A stretch of DNA of 64,000 nt from NCBI GenBank assembly GCA_031308135.1, contig JAHLJT010000631.1, positions 4,813,371 to 4,877,370 on the forward strand, read 5' to 3'. Under the pieces are notes generated by a model that saw only the letters and a program-made list of their open reading frames with translations, searched no databases and was not told the DNA's origin. Below, piece by piece: positions 20,090-32,350 of the stretch. The stretch's first letter is position 1; the number at the start of each line of letters is the position of its first letter. Source of the DNA: Acheta domesticus (Eukaryota; Arthropoda; Insecta; Orthoptera; Gryllidae). The translations under genes were made by a program, and so were the position numbers.

Positions 20090-22757
20090 GATTTTCTCTC
20101 ATAAGCCTCAAGCTACCACTGACTTGCCAATTTTCCTGGGGAAGCACTTTCGACTCCGGGTGAAATCAGATAAGGGGCTACACAGCGTTCCCAAAGAAAA
20201 ATCAATATTTTCACTCACGCCAAAGCAAACTGAAATTATCGTATTTCCTATTCATTCATTCTCAGAATAGCAAAGCCACATAAGAGCTAATTATCTCACT
20301 AGTGAAAGACCTGTCTATTTCAGAGATGCTAAAATTTTGCTTTTTAGAAATAAAAAGTTTACTACTCGCAGTATCGCAGTTTGAAACTACAGCAACTCGC
20401 TATTTTTCCAGTTTTACTTGTTATATAAATTCCAATTTCTGAGATAAAAAAGGCAAACTTTTCTAGTCCTACTCCAAAATAGCACGACTTTCTCGTATTT
20501 GTTAGTCTCTTAATACGTTTAGTCTGAGTTAGATTTTTCGTTTTTTTTCACCCTCTTCACAGCAACTATCTATTGGTGCGTGTAACATATTTTTACTTTT
20601 TCATATTTACTTCGTTACAAGAGAAAGTTTTGTAATCGTATGCCGGTGAATTTTTGATAGAAAAATTCTTATTGCCAGGTCCTGTTAACGAAAAACTGAG
20701 TAAATCGTGTATGTTTACGAGAATATAGCAAATTATTTCCTCTAACACGTTGTGTAAGGGAACGTCCATAAATTACGAAACGGTAAAAAGTGGGAGGGGG
20801 TCTGAGCCTGTGTTACGCTGAATTACATGCGGGTAAGGGGATATTAATTGTTACGTAACATTATTTTTTTATATTTTTCAATATTTGCTGAAATGATTCT
20901 TTTTTTGAGTCCTGTATTAAAACATTAAAATATTAACACATATAACAATAAAAATTAATTTGTACTAAACTGTACTGCCGATTTTCTTCAAAATTGATAT
21001 TCCTCGATCGATTTAAATGATTTCGAGGCCCTCTGAGTTTGCCAGAAACATTTTGATTTTGGAAGTTGTTTGTAAATATTTTAAAATTTTCTCAAAATAA
21101 CTCCAAAAATTTTGATTAAATTTTGGCCTCGAATAGCGTAAAGAACGCCTAAGTGAAGAATATTAAATTAAAATGAAGTTCATTTCATTTTACTCAGTGA
21201 ATATAGCACTATACATGCAAAACGATTAAAGAACACAATATTGATGCAGTTTTGAGAAAATCTTAAATTTAATATTGTTTAATGTTGCTCGTATTTCAAT
21301 CAAGATTGTGCAAAAACAAGTAATATATTCAGAAAAGTTTACATGATATTTTATAAAGAACTGATTGTCAAGAACTAATTTCACTTGAAGAAAAAATCGC
21401 GTCAACTAAATCACTACAATATTTAAAGAATTATTTTCAAATTCCAGGATCTCGAGTTGGGCCACATCAATAATGCAATGTTTTTAGCAAACATTCTGCG
21501 AATAGTTTAGGCATTAGTAAGTTCACAGAACGACAAGTGGACCGATAGACGGACGTTTCGAGAAAAAACACTGTTTTCGTATCAGATGACCCCAAAACGT
21601 GCACTTCCGTGAAATCTCGAATTTGATTGTAATATTCTGAGCGAATGAGTAGGAACGATGAAAGACGTCTCATAGAGGAAATCTCAAATTCATTTTCGTA
21701 TTTTAAAATTATTTCTCGTCTGCAAATTTATAATCAGTTCATTTTTTAACATTAATCAAATGGTATACAGTACAACAAAATATCAGAAATAAATCACTAC
21801 TATTACATTTTTTGTAGGTTTCATAAGTATTTTTTTCGTGTGCGCCTGCGTATGCGTTGACTTACTAGTAGATTAATTGGAAGATGATTCGTGTGCTGGA
21901 ACAAACTCTTCTAATATATTTGGCTTCTTGTGGTGATAAGGTCATCCAGTGGAATTATGACGTCTCTGTATAAAGTCCTGTTCGTCACGAACTATGTTTT
22001 AGTTTTGAATCTACGAAAAATATTCAATATACGAGTAGTTATTACTTCTCTGTGGTGTCGTATTAATCCATTCGCGTTCCATGGGTTCTTAGCAGCGATT
22101 CTATTTGTTATAATTTCTGTTTTAGAATATTTTGATATCTTCGGAAGGAATTTTCAATTTCTTGGCACATGCCTATTTGGGCAGAAATGAGACTATAAGG
22201 AAGTGGGGTGTATCGGATTATTGAATATGTGAAGAGGTGGGCAATAAATGATATTTTTGTGTGAATGAGTGTGCTTCTTTAAGTTGGGGAATTTTCTGAG
22301 TTTAAAAATGGTATTGTTTGAGTGGAAGGAGAAGTCGTCACTATACATTTTATATGTGAATTATTTTCAATGCATTCATTTAATTTCGATATTCATAAGA
22401 TTTTTCACAAATGTTGATGATGTACTGATATTCGTCTCATTTTTCGTTTACTTTTCATAGCGATAAATTCAGGTCGCTATATTTCGTTCATTAAACTCCA
22501 GAATATCCCAGCAGTCATTTCAAATTCAATAAAACTTAATTCAATAATATAATAATACCAACTTCACATGATTCTCCACAAACGATTAAAAAGAGATGTG
22601 AAAATGCCGTGGCCGAAAGGATACATGAAAATGACTGACGATGAATGACTACATTAAAAACAGGATTTTAAGGAGGATCATACCAAGCGCTCAATGCCCC
22701 ACAAGGGCTTGTAGACGCGTTACGAACGCAAAACAAATTTAAAAAGAAACTTATTCA
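20090..22757. other. gene-free AT-rich DNA with decayed Repeat-A pieces
   Basis: Pieces of Repeat-A are visible at about 20,560-20,756 (minus sense, around CTTATTGCCAGGTCCTG) and about 21,430-21,660 (plus sense, around CCGATAGACGGACGTTTCG). At 20,757 the first piece is cut by a segment beginning GGGAACGTCCATAAATTACG and including TTACATGCGGG and GTTACGTAAC, a type of terminus often seen on insect DNA transposons; I cannot place its other end. Short frames at 21,930-22,460 are hydrophobic but have no recognisable family. A 33-bp motif beginning AAGCGCTCAATGCC (about 22,685) recurs near 30,338. Confidence 0.5.
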
Positions 22758-24257
22758 TCCTAAATATAGATATTATTAGTTTAAATAACAGTATTAATGT
22801 TTGCTTTTCTGAGACACGGGCTGCATCTAAATAACAATAAATTAAAGAAATTGTGGATGTTATTACTATTATAAGGGAGTAGCTTCGCTGTTGAAATAAC
22901 TGATTCTTTCATATGCTCTGAGAATTTGTGCGTTCCCATAAGACAGGCCTGTCCAAAACCGTGCTCCGGTGCAATTTTGCTCCGCCCGTCTCCCACGCAA
23001 TGCGCCGGCGCAAGTTAGTCACCGGGGGAGTGGGGCATTCCTTCAGTCCGTGCGATAAGAAAACGGACAACCTGCTGCTGGCTAGCTGCTGCGTTTTATC
23101 TCAATGGCGACATCGAAGAGTATTGACATTTTGTTTCATAGTGGTTCTACAGGACTTATATTCTGACCATCCATCTAAAAGACAGAAAGATTTCGAACAG
23201 CGAACTCTTTGGAGCATTATGAATATTTTCCACAATATGAGTTCTCAAAACTACATATGAAAGCAGTCAAAGTAATTTCAATGTTTGGGTCCACGTATGT
23301 AAAAGAGAGCTTCTTTTCATAAGCAGTTAACAAAATCGAAGTTTCGAGGGTATTTGAGCGACGAGAGACTTCGCAATTCCTTGCGTTTGATGGCGACAAG
23401 GAATTTTGTGACCCACAGCGAACGAATTGTAAACAAAAAATCCACAATTAAAATTGTTACAACGAAATTGATTTTATTTGTTTTAACTGAACATACTTGT
23501 CCAGGATATTTCGTTTTGATCCTTAATTATGTTTCAAACTAGAAAATAGAAAGGGAACTTACTCACTGGAGTAAAATTAAATTAAAATCCCATTTAATTT
23601 TACATGAACTCGGCCCGAAATGAAACATTGTCGTGTTTTATTTATTCGAAACGAGCTAGTGTGGTCACTCCGCGAGAAAAGTTTTACGGTAGGGGTGAGT
23701 AATTGGCAGCCGGGGGACTCCCGTTGGGCGGTGGCGTAAACAACCGGACCGAAGCGCGCTTCGTCATCTGTCGAAGCGAACTTGGTGCTCCGGAGCATGA
23801 GCGGAGCAGAAATCTTGGACAGGCCTGCCAAAAGATGACCTTCTTGGCATTTACGTATTTAGGTAACATTTGTAACAACTCATGTTTCCATGATTTTGAC
23901 TCGCAAAGCAATCGACTTGCGTTCTGAAGGTAGTTTCAAATACCATTCTGGTGTCAGGGTCGCATGAGAAAAGGGTCGCTCAATGCACGTTGCATTTGGA
24001 AAACGGCATGAAGAGTAGATTTGTGAGAGAACTGCCATTGACTTCCAAAGAAATGGGAGTTGTCATGACATGTTAATTTCTTAAAAACAATTACATATCT
24101 CGAAAACGAAAGGCGGTAGCGCCGATTGGATTGCGGAATTTTGCATCTCATTCAAAGGCAGTTTAGAATATAAAATAAAATAATTTCGCAAAATTTGTAA
24201 ATTTATAAACAATTTCCAAATTTGTAGTTCTGAAGAGGAAAGGGGTCCCTTATATTC
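22758..24257 (-). repeat. Repeat-B, copy 2 (inverted, split by a hAT-like element)
   Basis: This is the inverse of 7578-8190, divided into 22,758-22,943 and 23,828-24,257 by the insertion at 22,944-23,827. The right part is about 99% identical to copy 1, while the left part is only about 85% identical. The match stops sharply near 24,250 at GGGGTCCCTT, defining one edge of the repeat. Confidence 0.8.
22936..23835. mobile_element. 884-bp hAT-like non-autonomous transposon
   Basis: The element spans 22,944-23,827. The left end CAGGCCTGTCCAAAA and the reversed right end CAGGCCTGTCCAAGA match at 14 of 15. Flanks are CCATAAGA (22,936-22,943) and CCAAAAGA (23,828-23,835), 7 of 8 identical. Copy 1 of Repeat-B shows the site without the insertion. 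Subterminal GGAGC/GCTCC motifs recur at both ends. No transposase frame is present, so mobilisation would have been in trans. Confidence 0.85.
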
Positions 24258-25059
24258 CAGAACCGAAAACTGCGAATTAACAAATTTTCAACAATTAACA
24301 ATTTTATAAACAATTCCGAAACGTGCGCGATACGAAGGAAGGGCCCTCAAATTGTCTTTGAGGTGAATATTGCAAAATAACAATTTTGACAAGCGAAGCA
24401 AAATTATTGCTGAATACCTAGTTTAATTGTTGCAGAAACCTTAAATTTCGTAAACACTGATATTTTAACACTATTTACTTCGCCAAAACTTCCCACTCCC
24501 AATTATTTTTCCGATCCTGGAGCCTCCTTCACACACTTCATTTCTTCGTCTCGGATCCGTAATATTCGTTCACGTACTTAAGTTGTTTTGCGTTAAAAGA
24601 GGGGATATTCAATTGATTTTTTTGCAAGTAAATCAGAATTAAAAATTTCCAAATTCCCTTTTCAAATCCACTAATTCTATTGCATGTGCTGACCTTTTTG
24701 TGTCGTATTGTATGATATTATCTTTATTGATATATTTCTTGTAGACGATCGAATGGTTTGCATGACGACGCGATGGAGACTATCCCCGCCCCCCGTGCCT
24801 TCTACGCCAATACTCTCAATCATTCGGATAAACACGCGTATCATAGAGAACGTTCAAACTACAGATCATGCTTGCGGGAAATCTAGCCTATCAGCTTCTC
24901 AGTCGTTGGCAGTTGGTTCCGAATGTTCTTTTGTAATAGTTAACTATGAATGAACCAGATGGCGTTATCGTCCGTAGAGTGTGCCAGAATGCGCAGAAAG
25001 ACGGGCACTTCTGAATTTGGCCGCTACCCTTTTTATGTGTCGGCAACTGTACATATTAA
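24258..25059. other. intergenic DNA, no gene seen
   Basis: AT-rich up to about 24,740, then a somewhat GC-richer patch (about 24,760-25,040) with an 81-codon frame that has no recognisable features. Nothing here resembles the window's repeats until Repeat-A resumes near 25,060. Confidence 0.4.
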
Positions 25060-27095
25060 AGCTGTGAGAGATATTTTTAAAAAATTGCATTTGTGTGATT
25101 TTTGAAAAAACAAAAGAATACAGCAAAATTCATTTTATGGCATTTGAAACAGTGCAATTGGCACTATCTGTACGAAAAGTTTGAAGAAAAAATTTGGAAC
25201 CGTTTTTTGAGAAAATGTCGTTTGAGCGTTTCTGAATATGCGAAAGTTTTAGCTTGTTTTCGATAAACTTCATTAGACGTCATTTAAAGCACATGCACTC
25301 ATAAATGCAACAATGTTAATAATTTACCTCTAATATACGACGCGAGAGACAAGTCAAAAAAATTACATTTTTGTAATTTTTGTAAAAAACAAAAAAAAAT
25401 AGAGTAAAATGGTGCTTATGTTACCTCTTACAATACATTTAGCACTATTGCTACCAAAAGTTTGAAGAAAAAATATGTAGCCGTTTTTGAGAAAATCTTG
25501 TTTTTGTTGTTTTTTTAAATTGCACATATTGCACGCAGTATTGCGCGAAAAGAGATTTCATTACGAAAAAATATATTTAATATTGTAGTTGTAGAAAACC
25601 GCAAAATATACTTGAAATTTTGCAATTTTCAATTATTCAGTGAGTTCAACGAAAATGAGACCCATGCCATTTCTTTAAGCTACTTTTGGTCAATCAGAAG
25701 AAACAAGTTACAAATTTGTAAATTGTCAAAATCAAAATATCCGTTTCAAATTTAAGAGGCCGCCACATCGAACGGGGAATATCAATTTTCGTGAAAATCT
25801 CGCTTATCCACTAACGTTGTTCACAGACGGTGAGACGTTTCGCCGTCAGTCAGTATTTCGGAATGAAAGACCCACAAATCCTCGATTCAGAGATGTGGTA
25901 GAGGAAATAATTGAGTATTTATAGTAACAAGATTTATCCACTTTTTCGTTACCAGGGCCCGGCAATAAGAGTTTTTCTGTCAAAAAATCGCCGTTTTCTT
26001 ACCGCAGCATTAAATGACTTCTCGATATTTAATATTCTCGTATACAAACTCTGGACTTTCAATTTTACAAGAATTATAAACAAGTAGGCTCTCAACTCAC
26101 TAGTGGCTAGTTGCACTCAACTCACGGTTACAAAATAATTTTAAAACTAATTATTCATACGGTGGCATTTTTTACGGTAGTAATCTCCAACTCGTCATAG
26201 TCCTATCAATATTACTAATTTCAAAATAGCACAGAAAATGAATAAACTAGGCAGTCTCTGGGCATATGAGATGTGACTAAAGTTTTGTTAGATACCACGA
26301 AAATCGGGGAAAATCCAAAACGAAAGTTTCGATTCTGACAGGAAGATCTCAATATTTTATTGTTTTATTTCGCCTTTTATCGCAATGCGAATCGACTAAA
26401 TTCTCGTACTCAGTGCGGCACAGCTGACACATGCGACAGGAACACTCTAAGGAAGAGGTCGCCTGCCATTAAAGTTATGATATTATTATCGTAATACCTT
26501 AAGAACTAGCAACATTTTTTATATTATGGATATGTAAGAAACTGTTATTGCAGTATTCTTGAAGATTGTGTTTACTTTCTCGTATATACACGTATATACG
26601 AAGGAATATGCGTAGTATAAAGGAAGTTATGAAATGCAGCGGGAAATCGATTTCGAGATTTCAAGAGAAACATATATTTTTGTGAAAACCCAAACTGAAA
26701 CCGAAAAAATGTTTATTTGTCAAAACGTCCATCCGTCTGTGAACAACACTAGCACCTAAACTATTAGTAAGATATTTTCCAAAATGAATATTTCTTGAAC
26801 AATCAGGTCCGACACGAAACTCTGGGATTTCGAAAAAATTCTTCAATATTGGGAATATTTCATATGATGCCCCTGGGATTTTCAAAATGTTTATTTTGAA
26901 TTATCCCCAAGTTTTTCTTTAAACTTCTTGTCACAATAGAGTGAAATACACTTGTAAAGATGGAACAGATCCGATATTTACTATTAGTTCTGAACTTTCA
27001 ATAATTATAGAAGTTTGGATTTTTTCGGAGTCTTCTTACAAATACAGTACTGAAGATAGCAATTTTTTATTCTCACAGATAGCCATTCTGTAACA
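25060..27095. repeat. Repeat-A, decayed head-to-head pair
   Basis: A plus-sense copy covers about 25,060-26,050, with the landmarks GTTTGAAGAAAAAATTTGGA, CGTTTTTTGAGAAAATG, GTTCACAGACGGTGAGACG and CCACTTTTTCGTTACCAGG. A minus-sense copy covers about 26,565-27,095, beginning at a near-palindrome CGTATATACACGTATATACG (26,581-26,600) and containing TCCATCCGTCTGTGAACAAC. Roughly 500 bp of unrelated sequence separates the two arms. It is far more diverged than the pair at 28.4-30.6 kb. The short frames over it are not conserved in any usable way. Confidence 0.65.
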
Positions 27096-27360
27096 TTCGT
27101 CCTACCACACGTCCTGTAGGGCTATCCTTGCTGTCCTGCCTACACCTCCTGCCCCACCCACCCAGCCTATTCTGCTGAATCCCTTCTCTGCCATCACGCT
27201 TCGTCCGTCTCCCCCACATGTCCCGTAATGCCATGCCATGGCCATCCTGCAATCACCTCCCACCCCGCCACTATCCGTTCCTTCTATCCCTTCCGATCTA
27301 TCTGTTCCTTCCGTTTCTTCCACCTTTCGGCCAAGCCCTTTCCTTCCACTTGGCTAGTGA
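27096..27360. other. C-rich island inside AT-rich DNA
   Basis: About 260 bp of strongly C- and T-biased sequence (for example CCTGCCCCACCCACCCAG) with abrupt edges. It carries a 73-codon minus-strand frame rich in glycine and glutamate, which looks like a composition artefact. It could be a captured leader of another element or a decayed insertion; I see no termini. Confidence 0.4.
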
Positions 27361-28427
27361 TGGTAGAATATAAAACTTTTGGAAAACAAGGCTACAGCAT
27401 TTTGTAGCATTCGTCGAAAACATTATTGTTAAGGGAGTTTTCTTTGAAATAAAAGAAATAGTTTAATGCTTTTTAGATTTTACCATTAAAAATCAGGAAA
27501 TAAGAGAAAACAATTTAATATTTCGCCACGTGTCAACTATGACAAATGTTTAAAGAAGTAATTTTAAATCCTTAGAATAATTCCTATCGTGTATAGAACT
27601 ACAGGTTTCTGAATAACCCTATTCAAAGGACAGAAAAGGGATTGTCTTGCAATTTGTAAATACTTATGAAAACAACACAGCATTCTTTTAAAAGGTCATA
27701 CATATTGTTAAAGGAAATTATCTTATGTAAGTACCTATTATCAATATGTAACACAATCAATGGAAAATTAACTGAGAGCGTATTTAATGTCAATTCCTTT
27801 AACATATTTCTTCTGTCGGTGACAATTAAACGATACAGACTGAAAAATCCTTCAGCTTCTATACAGTTGGGCACCGTCAAATTAAATGTTTTCAAACATT
27901 GATGTGTTGACGATGTCGCATCCCTAGTTAGAGAGAGAACACGAAGGAAACCATAAAATGTAATTTAGCAGATTCACAATCATTTCGCACTTCCTAAATC
28001 ATTTTGCATTTTATCGCTGATTGAAAACCTTCAGAAATGTAAGCACCGACCGTCAAACATACAATTCAGCCGTTGAGAGCAAAAGTGGTGTAAGTCAAAA
28101 AACATACTTTCCGGAAAATGACGTGTAAACGAAAAACACTGTAAAACATTAATGCTTAGAAATAAATGACCTACAGTGTTATGAACGTGTTAAGTAAATA
28201 TTCTTTTAACTTACTACAGATATTTTGCACTGAAACATTGCAAGCAATTAACTATTTTGTTGACTTTAACGACTTTTAAACACTGAAACTTTTCTGAAAA
28301 CTAGGACTTAACATTCGAATAATTGGCATGCACTATTTTCGTCTGAGTAATGTGATGGAAAAACAGATTGACACGATTTTCAATCAAGTGAGAGGAAAGG
28401 AAGTATTCGTAAATATAATAAAGTGAA
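27361..28427. other. intergenic AT-rich DNA, no gene seen
   Basis: Overlapping frames on both strands near 27,623-27,902 (78-90 codons) have no recognised domain, and frames on opposite strands of the same AT-rich stretch are expected by chance. No repeat shared with other parts of the window was noticed. Confidence 0.4.
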
Positions 28428-30640
28428 CAAATCGCCGCTAATGTAAATATTAACGACGTGATAAGAAGGTTTAAAAAAATACATTTTTGAAGAAACAAAA
28501 GAATAAAGAAACATGACGTTTAAGTCATCTCATAGAATACATTAGGCACTATCCCTACCAAAAGTTTGAAGAAAAAATTTGGAGTCGGTTTTGAGAAAAT
28601 CTTGAAAATCTTTTGTAAGTTTTTAAACTTGCACATGTTGCACGCAATATTGCGCGAAAACTGCTAAACGTTGCAAAAAAGGATATGACCTTAAAGAAAG
28701 AACTCACTTCGGAGAAGAAATATTATATGAAGGAAAATTGATGTAGTTGGAGTAACATGCCGGAAAAAATTCAAACTTTTGCAATTACCGAAAATTCTGA
28801 GTTAACCGCGAAAACCGGGCCTATGCCACTTATTTTACTCTATTCTTACAAGAAATTTAAAGAAAAAATTTGGAGCCATTTCTGAGAATATTTTGAAAAT
28901 GTCCGAGGGACTTCATGTAAAGTACACCCAAGTGGACGGGGGTTTCTTCAATTTGGAAAAAATTCTACGAGTGGTTCAGGCGTTAGTGGTGTTCACAGAC
29001 GGACAAACAGACGGACGTTTTCCTTTCAATTGGTTTTTCGGTATCAAGGACCCACAAAAGAGGTATTCTGGCTGCATCATGTGTTAGGGGGTTTTTTCCT
29101 TTCCTTCTTAATTTGGGAACTGGTTTTATCCATTTTTTCGTTTCACGGCCTGGCAATGAATTTTTTCTGCCGAAAATTGGTCATTTTTACTTTCCCGTAT
29201 ACGTACGTATATATGGAGTAATATACGTAGAATAGGGAAAGTTATGTAATGCTGCGCAAAAATATTGCGAATTTTCGCCAAAAAAATTTTGTTACCAGGC
29301 CGTGGTAACGAGAAAGTGGATAAATCCAGTTCCTAAATTAAGAAAAAAAGTTCCCAAATACGTGGTGTAGCCAGAATCACTGTTTTGTAAGTCCTTGATA
29401 CCGAAAAAACAATTGAAAGCAAAACGCCCGTCCATCTGTCTGTCCGGTGTATATGAACAACACTAGCGCCCAAACTACATACACGATTTTTTTCCAAATT
29501 GAAGAAACCCCTGTCCATCTGGCCTGAGTCGAAGCTCTGAGATTTTGAAAAACATTCATTAATTTTTGAGGATACTTTACATGAAGCCTCCCCGACATTT
29601 TCGAAATTTTCACAAAAACGGCTTCAAATTTTTTCTTTAAATTCCTTGTGAGAATAGATAAAAATACACTTATTAAGGTGGCATAGGTCCGATTTTCACA
29701 GTTAACTGAATTTTCGAAAACTGCAAAAGTTTGAATTTTATTCGGCGTCTTCCTCCAACTACAAAATTGCAGATAGAGATTTTTTCCTTCAAATAAAACG
29801 TATCCATAGGGAGTCCTTTCTTTAAGGTCATGTAAATTTTTTTGAAAATTTTAGTTTTCGGGCAATATTGTGCGCAATAGATGTAATTAAAAAAAATAAA
29901 TTCCAATTTTTTTCTTTAACCTTTTAGAGGGGATAGTGCCTAATGTACTCGGACATAAACGCCATATTGCTCTATTGTTTTGTTTTATCAAAAATTGTAA
30001 AAATGTATTTTTTTTTTGTCTCTCACATCGTAAGTATTTACATTAGCGGCGATTTGTTTAGATTAATATATTAATGAGTACGTGTGCTTTAAATAATGTC
30101 TACTAAAATGTCTGGAAAACTCAAAAGTTTTCTGTGAAAAGTAGCTCAAAATTCCGCATTTTCAGAAACGTTCAAACGCCATTTTCTCATAAATGGCTCC
30201 AAATTTTGTCTTCAAACTTTCGGAACGGAGTGCTAATTGCACGTTTAATATGACGTTAAGTTTATTTTGAGGCACTTTTTTGTTATTTTTTTTAAATTAC
30301 ATAAATGTAATTTTTTTGAAAGATCATTCACATCACAAAGCGCTCAACGCCTCTAAGAGGCTTGGAGACGCCTTCCGTAAATTAAGACGTAACAAATGTA
30401 AATAATAATAATAAACCACTTTAATATGCACATTACCAGCAATTTGTAAACATTATTATACTTGTGAGAGTATGTGCTTTAAATGAAGTTTTTTGAAAAC
30501 TCAAAAATTTTCTTCGAAAGAGCTTCAAATTTCACATTTTAGCAGCGCTTAAACGTCATTTTCTTAAAAACGGCTACTAATTTTTGAAAGAAAATTGCCA
30601 TTTACGACGAGGGTTTACTGTTCTTTAATATTCTAAAAAT
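28428..30640. repeat. Repeat-A, large head-to-head inverted pair with palindromic centre
   Basis: The plus-sense arm (about 28,428-29,197) and the minus-sense arm (about 29,212-30,300) mirror each other. Mirrored pairs include AAATCGCCGCTAATGTAAAT (28,430s and 30,050s), GCACGCAATATTGC/GCGCACAATATTGC, the block AATTTAAAGAAAAAATTTG, TTTCTTCAATTTGGAAAAA, the CAGACGGAC cluster and GGTATCAAGGAC. The centre is the perfect palindrome TATACGTACGTATA. A further partial minus-sense copy follows at about 30,380-30,640. A transcript across the centre would fold back over roughly 0.8 kb. There is no transposase, so its means of spread is unknown. Confidence 0.75.
29198..29211. other. 14-bp perfect palindrome at the Repeat-A centre
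   Basis: TATACGTACGTATA is self-complementary. It is flanked on the left by TTACTTTCCCG and on the right by a less perfect mirror (AATAGGGAAAGT at 29,232-29,243). The same core occurs at 15,252-15,265 and in altered form at 26,581-26,600 and 15,862-15,875. Confidence 0.9.
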
Positions 30641-31801
30641 TAAGAAAAGGTAAAAAAAAAATATACTCTGGGCGGCGATAGATGGCAGCTGGCACGAGTT
30701 GTGGCAATTTCGAATAGCTAGCCCAGACCCAAGGAAATAGAATACTAATACGGAAAAGTCTGTGCTATTCTGTAGCACCACTAGTTATTTTTAAACTAAC
30801 AGTATTTCAATAATACTAATAATAATAACAACAAACGAATTTGAAATTAAAAATGTATTGATACTTCTTTAAAACAGCAAGTATAAAACATCTGTACATT
30901 TCTGGAGCATATTTGTTGTGATACTAAAACAAAGTTTGTTATTAAATCTACGTGAATGTACGAGGGCAAACTTATTTCACCTTTAAACAATTACGGAAGA
31001 AATCACTGCTCTTGTCAATTCAATACTCTTTCGACGTCAAACAAGCAAGCGCGTACCTTTCTCTTTAAACTCGTGGCCACAGAGCACCAAAGCACTTGCT
31101 TTGTCTATGCTGGTGGCAGCGACGACCGGTCACCTGCTTTCCTCCTGTGGGTGGCATTAGGGGAAGGGGATTAAGCGTCCTTCCCGACCGAGTACCTGCT
31201 TGAAACCGCCAGCCGCTACCCCACCCGCTCAAACGCCAGTGCAATTCGCACGGCTGCTGTGGATTGCATTTTAAACTGATCATCCGGTATTACATTAAAC
31301 TTCACGAAACTGTCACAAGAAAAACTGTTCCAGGCACTTCAATAGCACAAGTTAAGAAAAGCAAAATACAAACATTTTGTTTTAAGCAGTTGCTTAATAA
31401 TCAAAGATTTATTACATTCATAAACCTCCATGATTTTCATCAACGACCAATATTTGAGTTTTTCCTTAACCCCCCTTAACCCTTTTAGATTTTAACATTT
31501 TCTGGTAGTACGTTCATTGCTTCATCGGACTGACAGGTTAGTAGCAGACAGAAGCTTCAACGTTTAACGCTGTCTTGTCTTGAAGGTTCAAGTCTAGCCT
31601 GAACGCCTTGTGCAGGTAGTGAACTCGGGGCGGATTCATGCCATGCATCGCACAAAGGGGGGAAAAACTGGGAGGGCCTTCCCTTCTACGAAAGGAAAAG
31701 GGACGATGTAATCTTTCCTCCTTGAAACTCCTAACAATTCTCCTTGACGGTAAGCTCTAGAAAGAACGACGTTGCCAAACTACACACTAGTGTGGCTGAA
31801 T
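30641..31801. other. intergenic DNA with a GC-richer patch, no gene seen
   Basis: AT-rich to about 31,060, then a 200-bp GC-richer patch (31,060-31,260) carrying overlapping 72-codon frames on both strands, neither recognisable. A second moderately GC-rich patch lies at about 31,540-31,780. No transposon termini were found here. Confidence 0.4.
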
Positions 31802-32223
31802 AGTTAATGCAGATATGTCAAACTTGCATGGCCTCAAGAAACACAACTAAAACCTAAACATGGTTGGAGGCCTTATTTTCAATACGCGGACGATCCACAA
31901 CTGACTTCCCTATATTGTTGATCTCGGAACTTCGCCCGGCTGCTCTGAAATGGGGAATGGAGAATGGAACAATGCGTGACATCATATGCATGGTATTAAC
32001 CATGCATAACGCAGTGAAACACATTGGGATGACTGAATTTATTGGAAAAAATCCGTAAATCTAACTTTACCCTATTTTTACATTAAAGTGGGGAGCGAGG
32101 CAGCAGGCGTTAGGCTGTTTCGCCCATCACGGATGAAAGGGTCTTTCACTTTTGATTAATAACCTTTCGCGGGTCACAAAATATGGCGTCGGGGGCCGCT
32201 AGTCAGAGAACCCGGAGTTGATG
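31802..32223. mobile_element. 406-bp hAT-like non-autonomous element
   Basis: The element spans 31,810-32,215, flanked by AGTTAATG (31,802-31,809) and AGTTGATG (32,216-32,223), 7 of 8 identical. It shares the GGCCTCAAG...GGTTGGAGGCC opening block, the GCCCGGCTGCTCTGA block and the CCTTTCGCGGG block with the element at 454-1868, but lacks that copy's 1-kb nested insertion. It is non-coding. Confidence 0.7.
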
Positions 32224-32316
32224 CAATTTCAAACCCTGACAAAAACAAAGACGATAGTCATTTCATGTTGTAGAGCAAACTGAGATAAATACGATAGTGG
32301 ATCAAGCTGCACGAAA

Positions 32317-32317
<1 letters not shown>

Positions 32318-32350
<33 letters not shown>
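32318..32350 (+). repeat. (ATT)11 microsatellite
   Basis: Eleven perfect ATT units. The flanking 32,224-33,264 is otherwise AT-rich non-coding DNA, the proximal part of which (up to the OGFOD3 stop at 33,265) is likely that gene's 3' UTR on the minus strand. Confidence 0.95.

Noticed and set aside
27102..27323. 73-codon Gly/Glu-rich minus-strand frame
   Set aside because: Composition artefact of the C-rich island, with no recognisable domain.
28893..29221. Short frames in Repeat-A that recur at 14.9 and 29.4 kb
   Set aside because: The reading frame is not preserved between copies; only the DNA is similar.
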